Source: Deltaproteobacteria bacterium (GTDB lineage: Bacteria; Desulfobacterota; Syntrophia; Syntrophales; Smithellaceae). Taken from it: a stretch of 50,300 nt of DNA. The position numbers and the translations under genes are program-made. How positions within the stretch are numbered: position 1 is the stretch's first letter; every line of letters begins with the position of its first letter. The notes below the pieces were generated by a model. That model was not told where the DNA came from. It searched no databases and was given only the letters and a program-made list of their open reading frames with translations. The stretch spans positions 1 through 50,300 of the forward strand of contig JANYAY010000175.1 in assembly GCA_025361065.1 (NCBI GenBank), given 5' to 3'. This document shows positions 30,291-39,193 of this stretch, piece by piece.

Positions 30291-32306
30291 ATGGCAGAAG
30301 ATAATAAAAAAAACGACAGGCAGAAGAAAAGAATACTGGTAAAAATATGGCTGATTCCCGGTGCTTTGGCTATCACAGTTATTATTTTTGCATTATTATA
30401 CTTCCTTCGTCCGCAAGCAATTGAAACTATTACTTTTAACGCCAATCGCCTGAAAAATATTATTTCTTACTATCTTTTGCAGAGTAATCCTCATTTTTAC
30501 TACCTGGAAATGGAAAAAAACGGCAAAGATATTCTTGTCCGCGCTAATGAATCCCTGGAAATTACTTACCGGGACGAATTTGTGGTGAAGTCGGTTGTCA
30601 GCGACGACATAAAGGGAAAGCACATAACAGTGAATATTGAAGGTCTGGGCAAAGGAGCCAATGATCTGGGTGTTTTGATGCGCGGAGTGGATCTGGTCAA
30701 TATTATAATGCAGAAAGGTGTGATGAGCCAGGGCGGAGGCGCAGTAACTGGGTATAACATCCGCATCAATTACGGCAATGATTTGCTGGCCTCAATTCCG
30801 CTGAGAGTGGTTATTACACCACAGGATTGGCTGCGTTTCGCCAAAGATACGACGAATGTCAGGATACAAATTGAATATCTGAAAAAAGCAATTGCTCTCA
30901 ATAGAGAAGATACGGGTGTGCGCAAAATTCTGGCCGGAATCTATGCCAGATTGGAGAGACTGGATGATGCGATCATTCAATATCAGGATATATTGACGAT
31001 AAGTCCTGAGGATAAAGTGGCTTTGCGGGAATTAGCCAAATGCCATATCCGCAAAAAAGAATATGATCAGGCCATCGAGGTATCTAAAAAACTCATCAAA
31101 ATAAGCCCACAGGATGCGGAAGCTTATGCCAGCCTGGGCTTTTCCTTCGAAGAAAAAGGTCTTTGGGATCAGGCAATCAAAAACTATAATGCCGCTGTTA
31201 AAAATGATCCCGAAAATTACACCGTTCGATTAAAACTGGGCAATGCTTATGTTCACCTAAAAAAGATGAACCCGGCCATCGAGCAATATGAATATATTGT
31301 CGCGCATGCGCCGGATAAGAATTCGGCAAAGCTGGCCCTGGGTGATACTTATTTGAAAATAAGAAAATTCGATGATGCTGTTAAATATTATAAGGAAGTG
31401 ATTAAAGATCAGCCGCGGCATGCTGTTGCCTATGCTAATTTGGCTGCCGCTTATGCGGGAAAAGGAAAGCCTCAGGAAGAACTTGATAATTTAAAAAAAG
31501 CGGCAGCGCTTAACCCTGATCAACCGGTAATCCGTTTTAATCTTGGCGCTGCATATGAGAAACGAAAGCTTGATTCCGATGCCATCAAAGAGTATGAGCA
31601 GGCCTTGAAAATTAAACCTGATGATTCCGATACAATAGAGCGGTTGGCGGATTTATTTTTTAAAAACAACAAGTATGATCAGGCTGTTAAATATTATGAA
31701 AGGCTGGCCAGGCTTCATCCCAAAAGTTCAGCAATTTTTTCTAATCTTGGTTTTGCCTATGGTGAATTAAAGAATTATGCCGCATCTGCGGAAAACTATA
31801 AAAAAGCAATTAAACTCGGTTCGAAGAGCGCGAACTTGCATTATAATCTTGCTTATACTTACGGTAAACTGGGGCGGGAAAAAGATGCAATCTCGGAGTA
31901 CGAAAAAATATCACCTCCTACCAGGGAAGTGTTAAGTATTCTCGCCCAGTATTATTTGAAAGACAACAAAAATGATCAGGCCATAAAATATTATAAAAAA
32001 ATTGTTGTATTGGATCCCAAAAAAGCTGCGTCTTATGCCAGCTTGGGATTGGCTTATGCTGCGCGTGATGATTGGGACAAGGCAATTGAAAACTATCTTA
32101 TTGCGCTGAAGTATGATCGGGAAGATGATGAGCTTTATGCCAACCTGGGAGAGGCATATGAAAAGAAAGGGCTCTATCAGGAAGCGCTGAAGGCTTATAC
32201 CAATGCCTACGAGCTGAATCCGGAGTCACCGAAGGCGGATAAAAAAATACCAAAGTTGAAAATTTTACTTTTGCAGAAGAAATTGCAGAAAACAAACAAG
32301 GAGTAA
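30291..32306 (+). CDS. Membrane-anchored tetratricopeptide repeat protein
   Basis: The 671-residue protein has a Lys-rich N-terminus, one membrane segment (ILVKIWLIPGALAITVIIF, ~20-38), a ~130-residue region of strands with no motif I recognise, then about a dozen TPR units from ~185 to the end, for example DAEAYASLGFSFEEKGLWDQ and DDSDTIERLADLFFKNNKYD. It is probably anchored in the inner membrane with the repeats in the periplasm, acting as a scaffold. The ORF track starts at 30039, which lies in xerD in another frame; ATG 30291 is preferred, after AAAGAGAAAG. It is located between xerD and kdsA, suggesting envelope assembly, but no partner is evident. Confidence 0.88.
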   Translation: MAEDNKKNDRQKKRILVKIWLIPGALAITVIIFALLYFLRPQAIETITFNANRLKNIISYYLLQSNPHFYYLEMEKNGKDILVRANESLEITYRDEFVVKSVVSDDIKGKHITVNIEGLGKGANDLGVLMRGVDLVNIIMQKGVMSQGGGAVTGYNIRINYGNDLLASIPLRVVITPQDWLRFAKDTTNVRIQIEYLKKAIALNREDTGVRKILAGIYARLERLDDAIIQYQDILTISPEDKVALRELAKCHIRKKEYDQAIEVSKKLIKISPQDAEAYASLGFSFEEKGLWDQAIKNYNAAVKNDPENYTVRLKLGNAYVHLKKMNPAIEQYEYIVAHAPDKNSAKLALGDTYLKIRKFDDAVKYYKEVIKDQPRHAVAYANLAAAYAGKGKPQEELDNLKKAAALNPDQPVIRFNLGAAYEKRKLDSDAIKEYEQALKIKPDDSDTIERLADLFFKNNKYDQAVKYYERLARLHPKSSAIFSNLGFAYGELKNYAASAENYKKAIKLGSKSANLHYNLAYTYGKLGREKDAISEYEKISPPTREVLSILAQYYLKDNKNDQAIKYYKKIVVLDPKKAASYASLGLAYAARDDWDKAIENYLIALKYDREDDELYANLGEAYEKKGLYQEALKAYTNAYELNPESPKADKKIPKLKILLLQKKLQKTNKE

Positions 32307-32313
32307 AAAAAGC

Positions 32314-33156
32314 ATGAAACAAATTGACATGGACAATTTTGCCATAGGCGATAAAAATGGATTTGTTCTCATTGCCGGTCCGTGCGTACTGGAGAATGAA
32401 GAAGCTGCAATGGATATAGCCTTGTACTTGCAGAAGCTTACCACCAGACTGAAAATTCCCTATATCTTTAAAGCATCATACGACAAAGCTAATCGGACAT
32501 CGATCAATTCTTACCGGGGGCCGGGAGCAAAAGAAGGATTAGCTATTCTCCAAAGAATAAAAGATAAACTGGGAGTTCCCGTCCTTTCCGATGTTCATCG
32601 TTTTGAGGAAATCGATCCGGCGGCGGAAGTCCTGGATATAATGCAAGTGCCGGCTTTTCTTTGCCGTCAGACGGATTTTATTTTGGAGATAGCGAAAAAA
32701 GCCCGGGTAATCAATGTCAAAAAAGGACAATTTCTGGCGCCGGGAGATGTAGCCAATATAATTGCCAAAGCTAAGTCAGCGGGCAATGATAATATTATGA
32801 TAACAGAACGCGGCACGTCGTTTGGTTATAACAATCTGGTATTTGATGTGCGTTCTTTACCGATTATGAGAGAGATGGGATATCCGGTAATTATTGACGC
32901 CACGCACGCCGTGCAACTACCCGGTGGTGCCGGTACCGCCTCCGGCGGTGAGCGGTCAATGGTGGAGTATCTTGCCCGCGCAGCTGTAGCTGCCGGTGTG
33001 GACGGTATTTTTTTGGAGGTTCATCGCAATCCGGAAATGGCTTTGTGCGACGGAGCCAACTCGCTTTATCTCGATTCTCTGGAGGATTTGCTCACAACAT
33101 TAAAGCAGATTGATGAATTGGTGAAGGGAAAATCCAGTAATAAAGGAAAATCATAA
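32314..33156 (+). CDS. kdsA: 3-deoxy-8-phosphooctulonate synthase
   Basis: KdsA condenses phosphoenolpyruvate with arabinose 5-phosphate to make KDO 8-phosphate for lipopolysaccharide. The 280-residue protein has LIAGPCVLENE, KASYDKANRTS, QVPAFLCRQTDF, NVKKGQFLAPGD and the C-terminal CDGANS motif. The Cys in AGPC takes the position of the Asn found in the E. coli metal-independent enzyme, so this is probably a metal-dependent KdsA; that follows family knowledge and is not shown directly. Seven bases separate it from the TPR gene and one base from kdsC, so translation is coupled and the two KDO steps are made together. Confidence 0.96.
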   Translation: MKQIDMDNFAIGDKNGFVLIAGPCVLENEEAAMDIALYLQKLTTRLKIPYIFKASYDKANRTSINSYRGPGAKEGLAILQRIKDKLGVPVLSDVHRFEEIDPAAEVLDIMQVPAFLCRQTDFILEIAKKARVINVKKGQFLAPGDVANIIAKAKSAGNDNIMITERGTSFGYNNLVFDVRSLPIMREMGYPVIIDATHAVQLPGGAGTASGGERSMVEYLARAAVAAGVDGIFLEVHRNPEMALCDGANSLYLDSLEDLLTTLKQIDELVKGKSSNKGKS

Positions 33157-33157
33157 G

Positions 33158-33697
33158 ATGAAAAAAAATCTTCAAGAAAAACTCAAGAATATAAAAATGC
33201 TGATTCTGGACGTGGACGGAGTAATGACGGACGGCCGGGTAATAATGGATGACAGTGGTCGGGAAATAAAAAATTTCGATGTCCGCGATGGTCATGGCAT
33301 CAAGCTTATTCAACGCTATGGGATAAAAGTGGTGCTGCTAACCGGACGTAAATCGGAAGTAGTTTTGTGCCGCGCGCGTGATCTGGAAATTAAAGAGGTT
33401 TATCAGAAAGTGTTCAACAAGAAAGAAGTATTTGCGAAGATTTTACTCAAAAACAAACTGGATTGTGACGCCGTAGCGTTCATCGGCGACGATATTGTCG
33501 ATATTCCGGTATTAAAAGCAGTCGGTTTTTCCGTTGCCGTAGCCGATGCGCTGGATGCAGTAAAAAAATCGGTTAATTATATAACGCAAAATAAAGGCGG
33601 ACGCGGTGCGGTGCGGGAAGTCTGTGAAATGCTCCTGCAGGCGCAGGGAAAATGGCCGGAGATCGCGGCTAAATATGAATTTACCGAATATCTTTAG
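33158..33697 (+). CDS. kdsC: KDO 8-phosphate phosphatase
   Basis: This 179-residue HAD-family C0 phosphatase dephosphorylates KDO 8-phosphate. Motif I is LILDVDGVMTDGR (nucleophile Asp and the second Asp two residues on), motif II is LLTGRKSE, motif III the Lys in KKEVF and motif IV GDDIVDIPV. It lacks a cap domain, as KdsC proteins do, and would form tetramers. The start follows the kdsA stop by one base with AAAGGA upstream. In related genomes lptC normally follows kdsC; here a hairpin and a 7-kb minus-strand block come first. Confidence 0.95.
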   Translation: MKKNLQEKLKNIKMLILDVDGVMTDGRVIMDDSGREIKNFDVRDGHGIKLIQRYGIKVVLLTGRKSEVVLCRARDLEIKEVYQKVFNKKEVFAKILLKNKLDCDAVAFIGDDIVDIPVLKAVGFSVAVADALDAVKKSVNYITQNKGGRGAVREVCEMLLQAQGKWPEIAAKYEFTEYL

Positions 33698-33772
33698 TTT
33701 TACTTTAGCTTTGCAATGTTGTAAATATTAAATATTGAGGGGAATTGGAAATTATTTAGTGATTGTTCGACA

Positions 33773-33815
33773 GGGGGCATAACACCTTGGAAAACCAAAC
33801 AAGCGTTATGCCCCC
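33773..33815 (+). terminator. Long-stem hairpin downstream of kdsC
   Basis: GGGGGCATAAC (33773-33783) and GTTATGCCCCC (33805-33815) form a perfect 11-bp stem with a 21-base loop. It lies between the convergent kdsC and carnitine-dehydrogenase-like genes and probably ends transcription, though no T-run follows on either strand. Confidence 0.55.
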
Positions 33816-33855
33816 GGATAGAATTCGAAAAGCAGATAATGCCGGGCATTCAGAA

Positions 33856-34824
33856 TCAGACTTTATTGAGTAGTTTTAACAAAGAAAGCAATTTATCATC
33901 GCGCCAGCGGCTGATTTCCTCATTTGTTTTTCCATCCTCCGCGCGTCGATGGGCCATTTCTTTATCAACACCTTCCTGCAGGATATCAATGCATCCTTCC
34001 GGCCATTTTTTCCAGACAGCCATATCATTCATCCACATTTCAGCGGATGGGCCGATGTGCATCATAACACCTTTCAATCCGAACGGGCCGCCCCCCAATT
34101 GAAAAATCAGATTCTGCCCCATCAGGGCATAACGCAGGCCCGGACCACAACAGAGAGCTTTATCCACATCCTCGACGGTGCAGACGCCACGGAGAACAAG
34201 ATCAACAGCCTCACGATAAATAGCTATCTGCAAGCGGTTGGCAATAAATCCCGGAGCTTCTTTCTGCAGAATAATCGGTTCTTTACCGGCGGTTTGGAAA
34301 AAGTCATATGCCATTTGCAGCACTGCGGGACTGGTGTGTTCTCCTTTACTGATTTCCACGAGAGGAATCAGGTGGGGCGGGTTATAGGGATGGGCTCCAA
34401 TGCAGCGTTCCGGGTATTTTGAATTTTTCGCTATTTCCGTAATCAGCAGTCCCGAAGTGCTGCTGGCGAAGATGGCCTCTTTTGATCCGTACTGATCCAG
34501 AGCGGCCACAAGAGCTTGTTTATGTTCATATTTTTCCGGTGCGCACTCCTGAACAAACTGAGCATCACTAAGGGCATCTTTGAGCTCTTTTGTATAAAAA
34601 GCTTTTTGCAACACTTTATCTTTGACCTCGGAAGTTATGACACCTTTATCGGCCAGATAGGATAAGTTGGCAGTGATGCGCTCCTTTGCCGTCTGTAATA
34701 AAGCATCATTAACATCATAGACATTGACGTCAAAACCCTTCCACAGGAAAAAAGTTGCCCACCCTGACCCGATAAGACCGCTACCGCCAAGAACTGAAAT
34801 TTTCTTGATATCTACTGCCTTCAT
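33856..34824 (-). CDS. L-carnitine dehydrogenase / lambda-crystallin-type 3-hydroxyacyl dehydrogenase
   Basis: This ~322-residue NAD-dependent dehydrogenase has Rossmann motif VLGGSGLIGSGWA, STSGLLITEIA and AHPYNPPHLIPLVEI with the catalytic His, then CGPGLRYALMGQNLIFQLGG. The last block is typical of L-carnitine dehydrogenase and lambda-crystallin (gulonate dehydrogenase) members, distinct from true hydroxyacyl-CoA dehydrogenases. It would oxidise a free 3-hydroxy acid, perhaps carnitine, to the 3-keto acid. That fits the BKACE enzyme encoded just upstream, which cleaves such 3-keto acids. ATG 34824 has AAAGG upstream and is preferred to 34839. A repeat and a terminator separate it from the BKACE gene, so it may be transcribed apart. 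Confidence 0.85.
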   Translation of the reverse strand: MKAVDIKKISVLGGSGLIGSGWATFFLWKGFDVNVYDVNDALLQTAKERITANLSYLADKGVITSEVKDKVLQKAFYTKELKDALSDAQFVQECAPEKYEHKQALVAALDQYGSKEAIFASSTSGLLITEIAKNSKYPERCIGAHPYNPPHLIPLVEISKGEHTSPAVLQMAYDFFQTAGKEPIILQKEAPGFIANRLQIAIYREAVDLVLRGVCTVEDVDKALCCGPGLRYALMGQNLIFQLGGGPFGLKGVMMHIGPSAEMWMNDMAVWKKWPEGCIDILQEGVDKEMAHRRAEDGKTNEEISRWRDDKLLSLLKLLNKV

Positions 34825-34861
34825 AATATGACCTTTCATTTCTTAATTTAATTCCACTCAC

Positions 34862-34947
34862 GCGGGACGAGCGTTCATTCTCCGCAGCTTGCCGTGATAT
34901 AATGACGCTCATTTCATACCTCGGCAGCTTGCTGCGAGGTGGTTGAT
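34862..34947. repeat. Interspersed ~86-bp repeat, copy A
   Basis: The element runs from GCGGGACGAGCG to AGGTGGTTGATT and contains GATATAATGACG and TCATTTCATACCT. Copy B at 45792-45879 has the same order with scattered changes. A hairpin ACCTCGGCAGC/GCTGCGAGGT lies near the right end. The minus strand gives the peptide NQPPRSKLPRYEMSVIISR, which is an accident of the repeat and not a gene. Confidence 0.88.
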
Positions 34948-34956
34948 TGGCAAAAT

Positions 34957-35022
34957 CAAAAGGGCCGCTCATTAATTATCAGGAGGGGTCAATTATGGTA
35001 CACTATTCTTTAATGAGCGACC
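34957..35022 (-). terminator. Terminator downstream of the BKACE gene
   Basis: On the minus strand GGGTCGCTCATTAA pairs with TTAATGAGCGGCCC (one mismatch) around a 34-base loop, followed by TTTTGATTTT. It would end the GntP-HCDH-BKACE transcript before the carnitine-dehydrogenase-like gene. Confidence 0.7.
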
Positions 35023-35089
35023 CTGATGAAAATTTTATACTGTTGCAGATAGCCCTTCGGGTTTTGCTGCCAAAGGACTATAAGAAACA

Positions 35090-36013
35090 TTAGTAATTAA
35101 CCTTGTCGATGCCTTTGAGCCCCAGAATCTTTCGTGCTTCTTCCGCAGTAGCCGGTTCCACACCAAGTTCTTTGGCGATGCGGGCGATCTTGGCAACTTG
35201 CTCCGCATTGCTCTTGGCTAAATTTCCTTTATCGAGATAGAGGTTGTCCTCCAGGCCGACACGGACATTGCCGCCCAGCAAGAGACCCTGCGTACAGATC
35301 GGGAACTCTGCTTTTCCCGCCGCACAGACGGAAAATTCAAATTCCGGGATATTGCGCTTGGCATGTTCGACCAGGAACATCAGATTCTCCACAGTGGCGG
35401 ACAACCCGCCCAGAATGCCCAGCACAAACTGCAGATAGATCGGCGTCTTGATATAGCCGGCCTGAATCAGGAAGGCCAGGTTGTTCACATGAGCGGCATC
35501 ATATACTTCAAATTCCGGTTTGGTCTGCGTCTCGGCGAATTGGGCGCAGTATTCCCTCAGGGTCTTAAAGGTGTTGGGGAATATAAAATCCTCCGACATG
35601 CCCAGCATCATCTTTTCCCAATCATACTTCCATTCCTTGTAACGGCCCACCATCGGGAAAAGACCCCAGTTTATGGAACCACCATTGCAGGATGCCATTT
35701 CCGGCTTGTACTGCGTTACCGGAGCGAGGCGCTCCACGATGCTCATGCCCATCCCTCCGCCTGTCGTGATGCAGATGACGGCAGGACAGCGGCTCTTGAT
35801 GCTCGTAATAATCTCCTTGATCAATCCCAGATCGGGAGAAGGCATGCCATTTTCGGGATTGCGGGCGTGGACGTGAACAACCGCCGCCCCCGCTTCGTAG
35901 GAACGGACGGCGTCATCGGCAATCTGCTGCGGTGTGATGGGCAGATATTCCGACATGGTGGGGGTGTGTATACTTCCCGTAATTGCTGCGGTGATGATAG
36001 CTTTTTGTTTCAT
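35090..36013 (-). CDS. BKACE-family beta-keto acid cleavage enzyme (DUF849)
   Basis: This ~307-residue TIM-barrel enzyme of the BKACE (3-keto-5-aminohexanoate cleavage) family transfers the acetyl part of a beta-keto acid to acetyl-CoA, giving acetoacetate and a new CoA thioester. Zinc ligands are in AAVVHVHARNPENG; GGGMGM and EMASCNGGSINWG follow, and NVRVGLEDNLY near the C-terminus is a strong family mark. Substrate is unknown; with the carnitine-dehydrogenase-like neighbour, 3-dehydrocarnitine is a reasonable guess. The ORF track starts at 36073, but ATG 36013 (MKQKAIITAA) is the usual family start and has AGGAGG upstream. It lies in the middle of the permease-HCDH-BKACE operon. Confidence 0.92.
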   Translation of the reverse strand: MKQKAIITAAITGSIHTPTMSEYLPITPQQIADDAVRSYEAGAAVVHVHARNPENGMPSPDLGLIKEIITSIKSRCPAVICITTGGGMGMSIVERLAPVTQYKPEMASCNGGSINWGLFPMVGRYKEWKYDWEKMMLGMSEDFIFPNTFKTLREYCAQFAETQTKPEFEVYDAAHVNNLAFLIQAGYIKTPIYLQFVLGILGGLSATVENLMFLVEHAKRNIPEFEFSVCAAGKAEFPICTQGLLLGGNVRVGLEDNLYLDKGNLAKSNAEQVAKIARIAKELGVEPATAEEARKILGLKGIDKVNY

Positions 36014-36087
36014 AATAATATTTATTCCTCCTTTGTTTTTATCCTTTATATTCTTTTCGGCCCGGAAGGGCAAGATGAAGAAGAAGC

Positions 36088-36999
36088 TTAAGCTTTCTTC
36101 TTGGGATTCAGGAAATCAGGGCTCAGAAACTCGGGATTGGGGTAAGTGTAAAATCCTTTCCCGGTCTTTACTCCCAGTTCACCTTTCTTTATCTTTTCCA
36201 GAAATGCTTCCGGCGGTTTATCTTTGGGGTCCTTCGAGTCATTGTAATAAACCATTTCGATGTCATAAACTACATCAAGTCCGACCATGTCCATCAAACC
36301 GAAAGGTCCGATAGGCATTTTGCTGAAGATACGCCAGGCGCGATCGATATCCCGGAAATCGACATAACCATTGCCCCACATATAGAGAATTTGTCTTTTA
36401 ATTGCTCTCCAGACACTGTTGAAACAGAAACCCAATATTTCTTTGTTTACTTTGAGCGGAACACAACCCAGCGAAATAATCCAGGCCTCACCTTTTTCCA
36501 TAACTTCCGGCAGAGTCTTGGATCCGGGGGCGATATCGGTCATGATCATGCCCTGCAGCGGCTGATAGAAATGGGCATTGATGCATTTTTCCGGCCGGCC
36601 GCTCGCGGCTTCCATCCGGGAGATGGGCATCGAAGAGCTGTTTGACGCAAAAATGGCTTTGGCCGGGGCATTCTCATTCATTTTTTTAAAAACATCGAGT
36701 TTGACGTCTAAATTTTCAAATACTGCTTCGATCACAAAATCAGTATCCTTCAGCGCAATGGCCATATCCGTTGTAAAGATAATTTCGCTTTTTAATCTTT
36801 CCCAGTTATCCCAGGGAATTATGGGAGTGATGCCTTTATTCTTGAAGTCTCCAACAAGTCTTTTATAGGTATCGTCGAAGGCAGTTTCCTTGGTATCGTA
36901 GATACTGACTTTATATCCGGCATAAGCCGAAAGCAGAGCAATCTGTGCTCCCAGCAATCCGGCGCCAACTACGGCAACTTGTTCAAATGGTCTTGACAT
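36088..36999 (-). CDS. 3-hydroxyacyl-CoA dehydrogenase family protein
   Basis: The 303-residue protein has the NAD-binding motif VAVVGAGLLGAQIA, the substrate region ASNSSSMPISRM, AHFYQPLQGMIMTDI with the catalytic His, and C-terminal FGLMDMVGLDVV and KTGKGFYTYP. It belongs to the 3-hydroxyacyl-CoA/3-hydroxybutyryl-CoA dehydrogenase fold, but several insertions and the altered His loop (HFYQP for HFFNP) suggest a substrate other than straight-chain acyl-CoA. It lies between the GntP permease and the BKACE gene, same strand, so it may oxidise the same imported compound or its CoA ester. An RBS AGGAGG lies before the ATG. Confidence 0.85.
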   Translation of the reverse strand: MSRPFEQVAVVGAGLLGAQIALLSAYAGYKVSIYDTKETAFDDTYKRLVGDFKNKGITPIIPWDNWERLKSEIIFTTDMAIALKDTDFVIEAVFENLDVKLDVFKKMNENAPAKAIFASNSSSMPISRMEAASGRPEKCINAHFYQPLQGMIMTDIAPGSKTLPEVMEKGEAWIISLGCVPLKVNKEILGFCFNSVWRAIKRQILYMWGNGYVDFRDIDRAWRIFSKMPIGPFGLMDMVGLDVVYDIEMVYYNDSKDPKDKPPEAFLEKIKKGELGVKTGKGFYTYPNPEFLSPDFLNPKKKA

Positions 37000-37042
37000 A
37001 AATCCTCCTTCATCAAATGTTTCAGAACTGAAAATTTTAACT

Positions 37043-37073
37043 ATCTCTCCTGATCACAGTGATCAGGAGAGAT
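37043..37073. other. Perfect 14-bp-stem hairpin between permease and dehydrogenase genes
   Basis: ATCTCTCCTGATCA-CAG-TGATCAGGAGAGAT is a perfect inverted repeat with a 3-base loop in the 85-bp gap. There is no T-run, so it is more likely an mRNA-stabilising or processing stem that sets unequal expression than a terminator. Confidence 0.6.
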
Positions 37074-37084
37074 GAAAATTGCTT

Positions 37085-38395
37085 TTAGTACATCATGATT
37101 CCCAGAGGAATAACGATTATCAGGGTCAACAGTGTTGCAATGATATGGCCAAAAAATACGTGCTTGTAAGCATTCATGTGGGTCAATCCGGCGATGGCTA
37201 AAAAGGTAATAACAACGCCGTTGTGCGGCATGGCATCAAAACATCCTGCCGACATTGTGGAAACACGGTGAATAAGTTCGGGGCTGAGACCCAAAGCCAG
37301 ATATTTCGCCGATAATGTTTCCAGAATAATTCCCAAACCACCGGAAGCCGAACCGGTAATTGCGGCCATGACATTCGTGGCAATGGCCAGAGAAACAATC
37401 GGATGCATGGGCAGGGTTAACATCCAGGCGGTGATAACCTTAAAGCCGGCCGTAGCCGCAACTGCCATTCCATAACCGACATCAGCGCAGGTGTTAACAA
37501 TGGGAATAACTGTGTTGACGGCACCCTTGCTGAGTGTGTCCAGAATGTTCGTGAAGTTTTTGAAGAAGAATACATAGGAAACCAAAGCACCGGCGGACAA
37601 CGCGATTACGGCATCCAGTTTGAAATAGTTTAACAGGACTACAACCACGATCAGGGGAACTATGCTGAGCCAGACGTTGGGGAGTTTTTCCAGAGAAACA
37701 TCGGCAACGCTTACTAAACCGACACCGGAAGGAGCAACATAACCTTCGCCCTTCTTCTTGGTTTGCTTTACTGCATATACTGAGTAGATATAGGTGAAAA
37801 TCAGAACAATAATTGAAGCGATAATACCCAGTGCCGGCGCCGCCATCGGGGTGGATGCCATATACTTTGTGGGCATGATATTCAATACCTGGGGTGAGCC
37901 GGGCATCATGGTCATGGTCACAGATCCGATACCCAGGGCAAAAGAGATAGCAAAGAGATGCCACGGGATATCCAAATCCTTGAACATGGGACGGGAAATG
38001 GGGATCATGACGAAGACGACGACAAACAAGCTGACTCCGCCGTAAGTCAGGGCAATCGCGATAACACCGGCAGCCCAGATAGCGGCAATGGCGCTCTTCC
38101 GACCGATTAACTTCAGCAATCCTTCGGCGATAGACCGCGCGGCACCGCTGTCTTCCATAAACTTACCGAAGAGAGAACCGGCCAGAAACAGCAAATAAAA
38201 TTTGCCGGCATAACTGACGAAACCCTTCATATAAGGTCCATAAAGAGTCTGTACGATGTTCATGCTGGAAAACAAGGCAACAATAATGGCTGCCAGGGGC
38301 GCAATCAAAATGATATGCCACCCTCTCAGAGCAAGAACGATGATGAAGACCAGGGACAAGACGATTCCAATGATACTGATAGTGCTTACATCCAT
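37085..38395 (-). CDS. GntP-family permease (gluconate/3-hydroxybutyrate type)
   Basis: This 436-residue integral membrane transporter has about a dozen hydrophobic segments and the GntP-family signatures YGGVSLFVVVFVMIPI, SVTMTMMPGSPQVLNIMPT and AITGSASGGLGI. GntP members import gluconate, 3-hydroxybutyrate or similar small organic acids with protons. The adjacent genes for hydroxy-acid oxidation and beta-keto acid cleavage suggest a short 3-hydroxy acid as substrate. It is the first gene of the operon, with AGGAGG before the ATG. The two-component system encoded just upstream on the same strand is the obvious candidate regulator. Confidence 0.9.
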   Translation of the reverse strand: MDVSTISIIGIVLSLVFIIVLALRGWHIILIAPLAAIIVALFSSMNIVQTLYGPYMKGFVSYAGKFYLLFLAGSLFGKFMEDSGAARSIAEGLLKLIGRKSAIAAIWAAGVIAIALTYGGVSLFVVVFVMIPISRPMFKDLDIPWHLFAISFALGIGSVTMTMMPGSPQVLNIMPTKYMASTPMAAPALGIIASIIVLIFTYIYSVYAVKQTKKKGEGYVAPSGVGLVSVADVSLEKLPNVWLSIVPLIVVVVLLNYFKLDAVIALSAGALVSYVFFFKNFTNILDTLSKGAVNTVIPIVNTCADVGYGMAVAATAGFKVITAWMLTLPMHPIVSLAIATNVMAAITGSASGGLGIILETLSAKYLALGLSPELIHRVSTMSAGCFDAMPHNGVVITFLAIAGLTHMNAYKHVFFGHIIATLLTLIIVIPLGIMMY

Positions 38396-38457
38396 AATAA
38401 ACCTCCTCTAATTTGAATTATGATTTACTTTTAGAGAAGGATAGCAAAATAATCAAT

Positions 38458-38515
38458 GGGGGGTAGCCCTATTTAAGCAGGGGGATTTATCTACTTTTTA
38501 TCGGTAGGGAGAAAT
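38458..38515 (-). promoter_or_regulatory. Possible response-regulator binding region upstream of the permease gene
   Basis: The 122-bp gap between the response-regulator and permease genes contains CTACC ... GTAG and GGGTAGCCC ... GCAGGGGG half-sites. They look like operator half-sites for a NarL-type regulator, but this is only a visual impression. Confidence 0.3.
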
Positions 38516-38517
38516 GG

Positions 38518-39186
38518 TTAATCTTCCCAGAGGTCGGGATCAACCACCCCTATTTTGATGGCGTACTTCATTAAACCGAGGCGATCATGCACTCCTAATT
38601 TGCTCATAATACTGGTGCGGTGCTTTTCCACGGTCTTGGGGCTAACACAGAGAAGGTCTCCAATTTTACTTGTGGAGAAACCTTGTGCTACCAGGCGAAA
38701 AACCTGCTGTTCTCTTTCCGAGAGGAGATCATATCCGCTTGCTGCCGGATTGCTCGCGCGTCGCTTGGCATATGAGCCAATAACTTCCGTACGCAGCTTG
38801 GAGCTGAGAAAATATTCTCCGCGATGAGCGGCGCGAATAGCTTCCAGAATGTCGGAACTGGGAGAGGCCTTCATTACATAACCCAAAGCTCCGGCGGCGA
38901 GCACCTGTCGAACATAGGTTTCTTTCGAATGCATGGACAGAACAACTATTTGTGTTTTGGGCACTGATTCTTTAATCAGACTGATTGCTTCCAGTCCGGT
39001 TAATTGCGGCATGGCAATATCGAGGAGTGTAACATCCGGATGCAGCGTTTTTACTTTTTCCAGACATTGTTTTCCGTCTTCCGCCTCTCCAACGACTTCC
39101 ATATCTGGCTGGCCGCTGAGAAGTTGTCTTAAACCATCCCGTACGATAGCATGATCATCAGTGATTAGAATTCTTATTTTATTCAT
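38518..39186 (-). CDS. NarL/LuxR-type response regulator
   Basis: This 222-residue protein has a receiver domain (TDDHAIVRDGL, phospho-acceptor Asp56 in TLLDIAMP, Lys in GYVMKAS) and a LuxR-type helix-turn-helix (LSEREQQVFRLVAQGFSTSK, then VSPKTVEKHRTSIMSKL). It is encoded 7 bases after the histidine kinase gene and is certainly its partner. The catabolic operon begins 122 bases downstream, on the same strand, and is the probable target. The C-terminal segment ends normally. Confidence 0.95.
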   Translation of the reverse strand: MNKIRILITDDHAIVRDGLRQLLSGQPDMEVVGEAEDGKQCLEKVKTLHPDVTLLDIAMPQLTGLEAISLIKESVPKTQIVVLSMHSKETYVRQVLAAGALGYVMKASPSSDILEAIRAAHRGEYFLSSKLRTEVIGSYAKRRASNPAASGYDLLSEREQQVFRLVAQGFSTSKIGDLLCVSPKTVEKHRTSIMSKLGVHDRLGLMKYAIKIGVVDPDLWED

Positions 39187-39193
39187 CTTCTTC

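Noticed and set aside
34781-34972. ORF encoding NQPPRSKLPRYEMSVIISR and a similar ORF at 45778-45996
   Set aside because: The shared peptide comes from the interspersed repeat copies A and B, with different flanks and no start signals.
35363-36091. 242-residue plus-strand ORF opposite the BKACE gene
   Set aside because: It is antisense to a well-supported enzyme gene and has no family resemblance.
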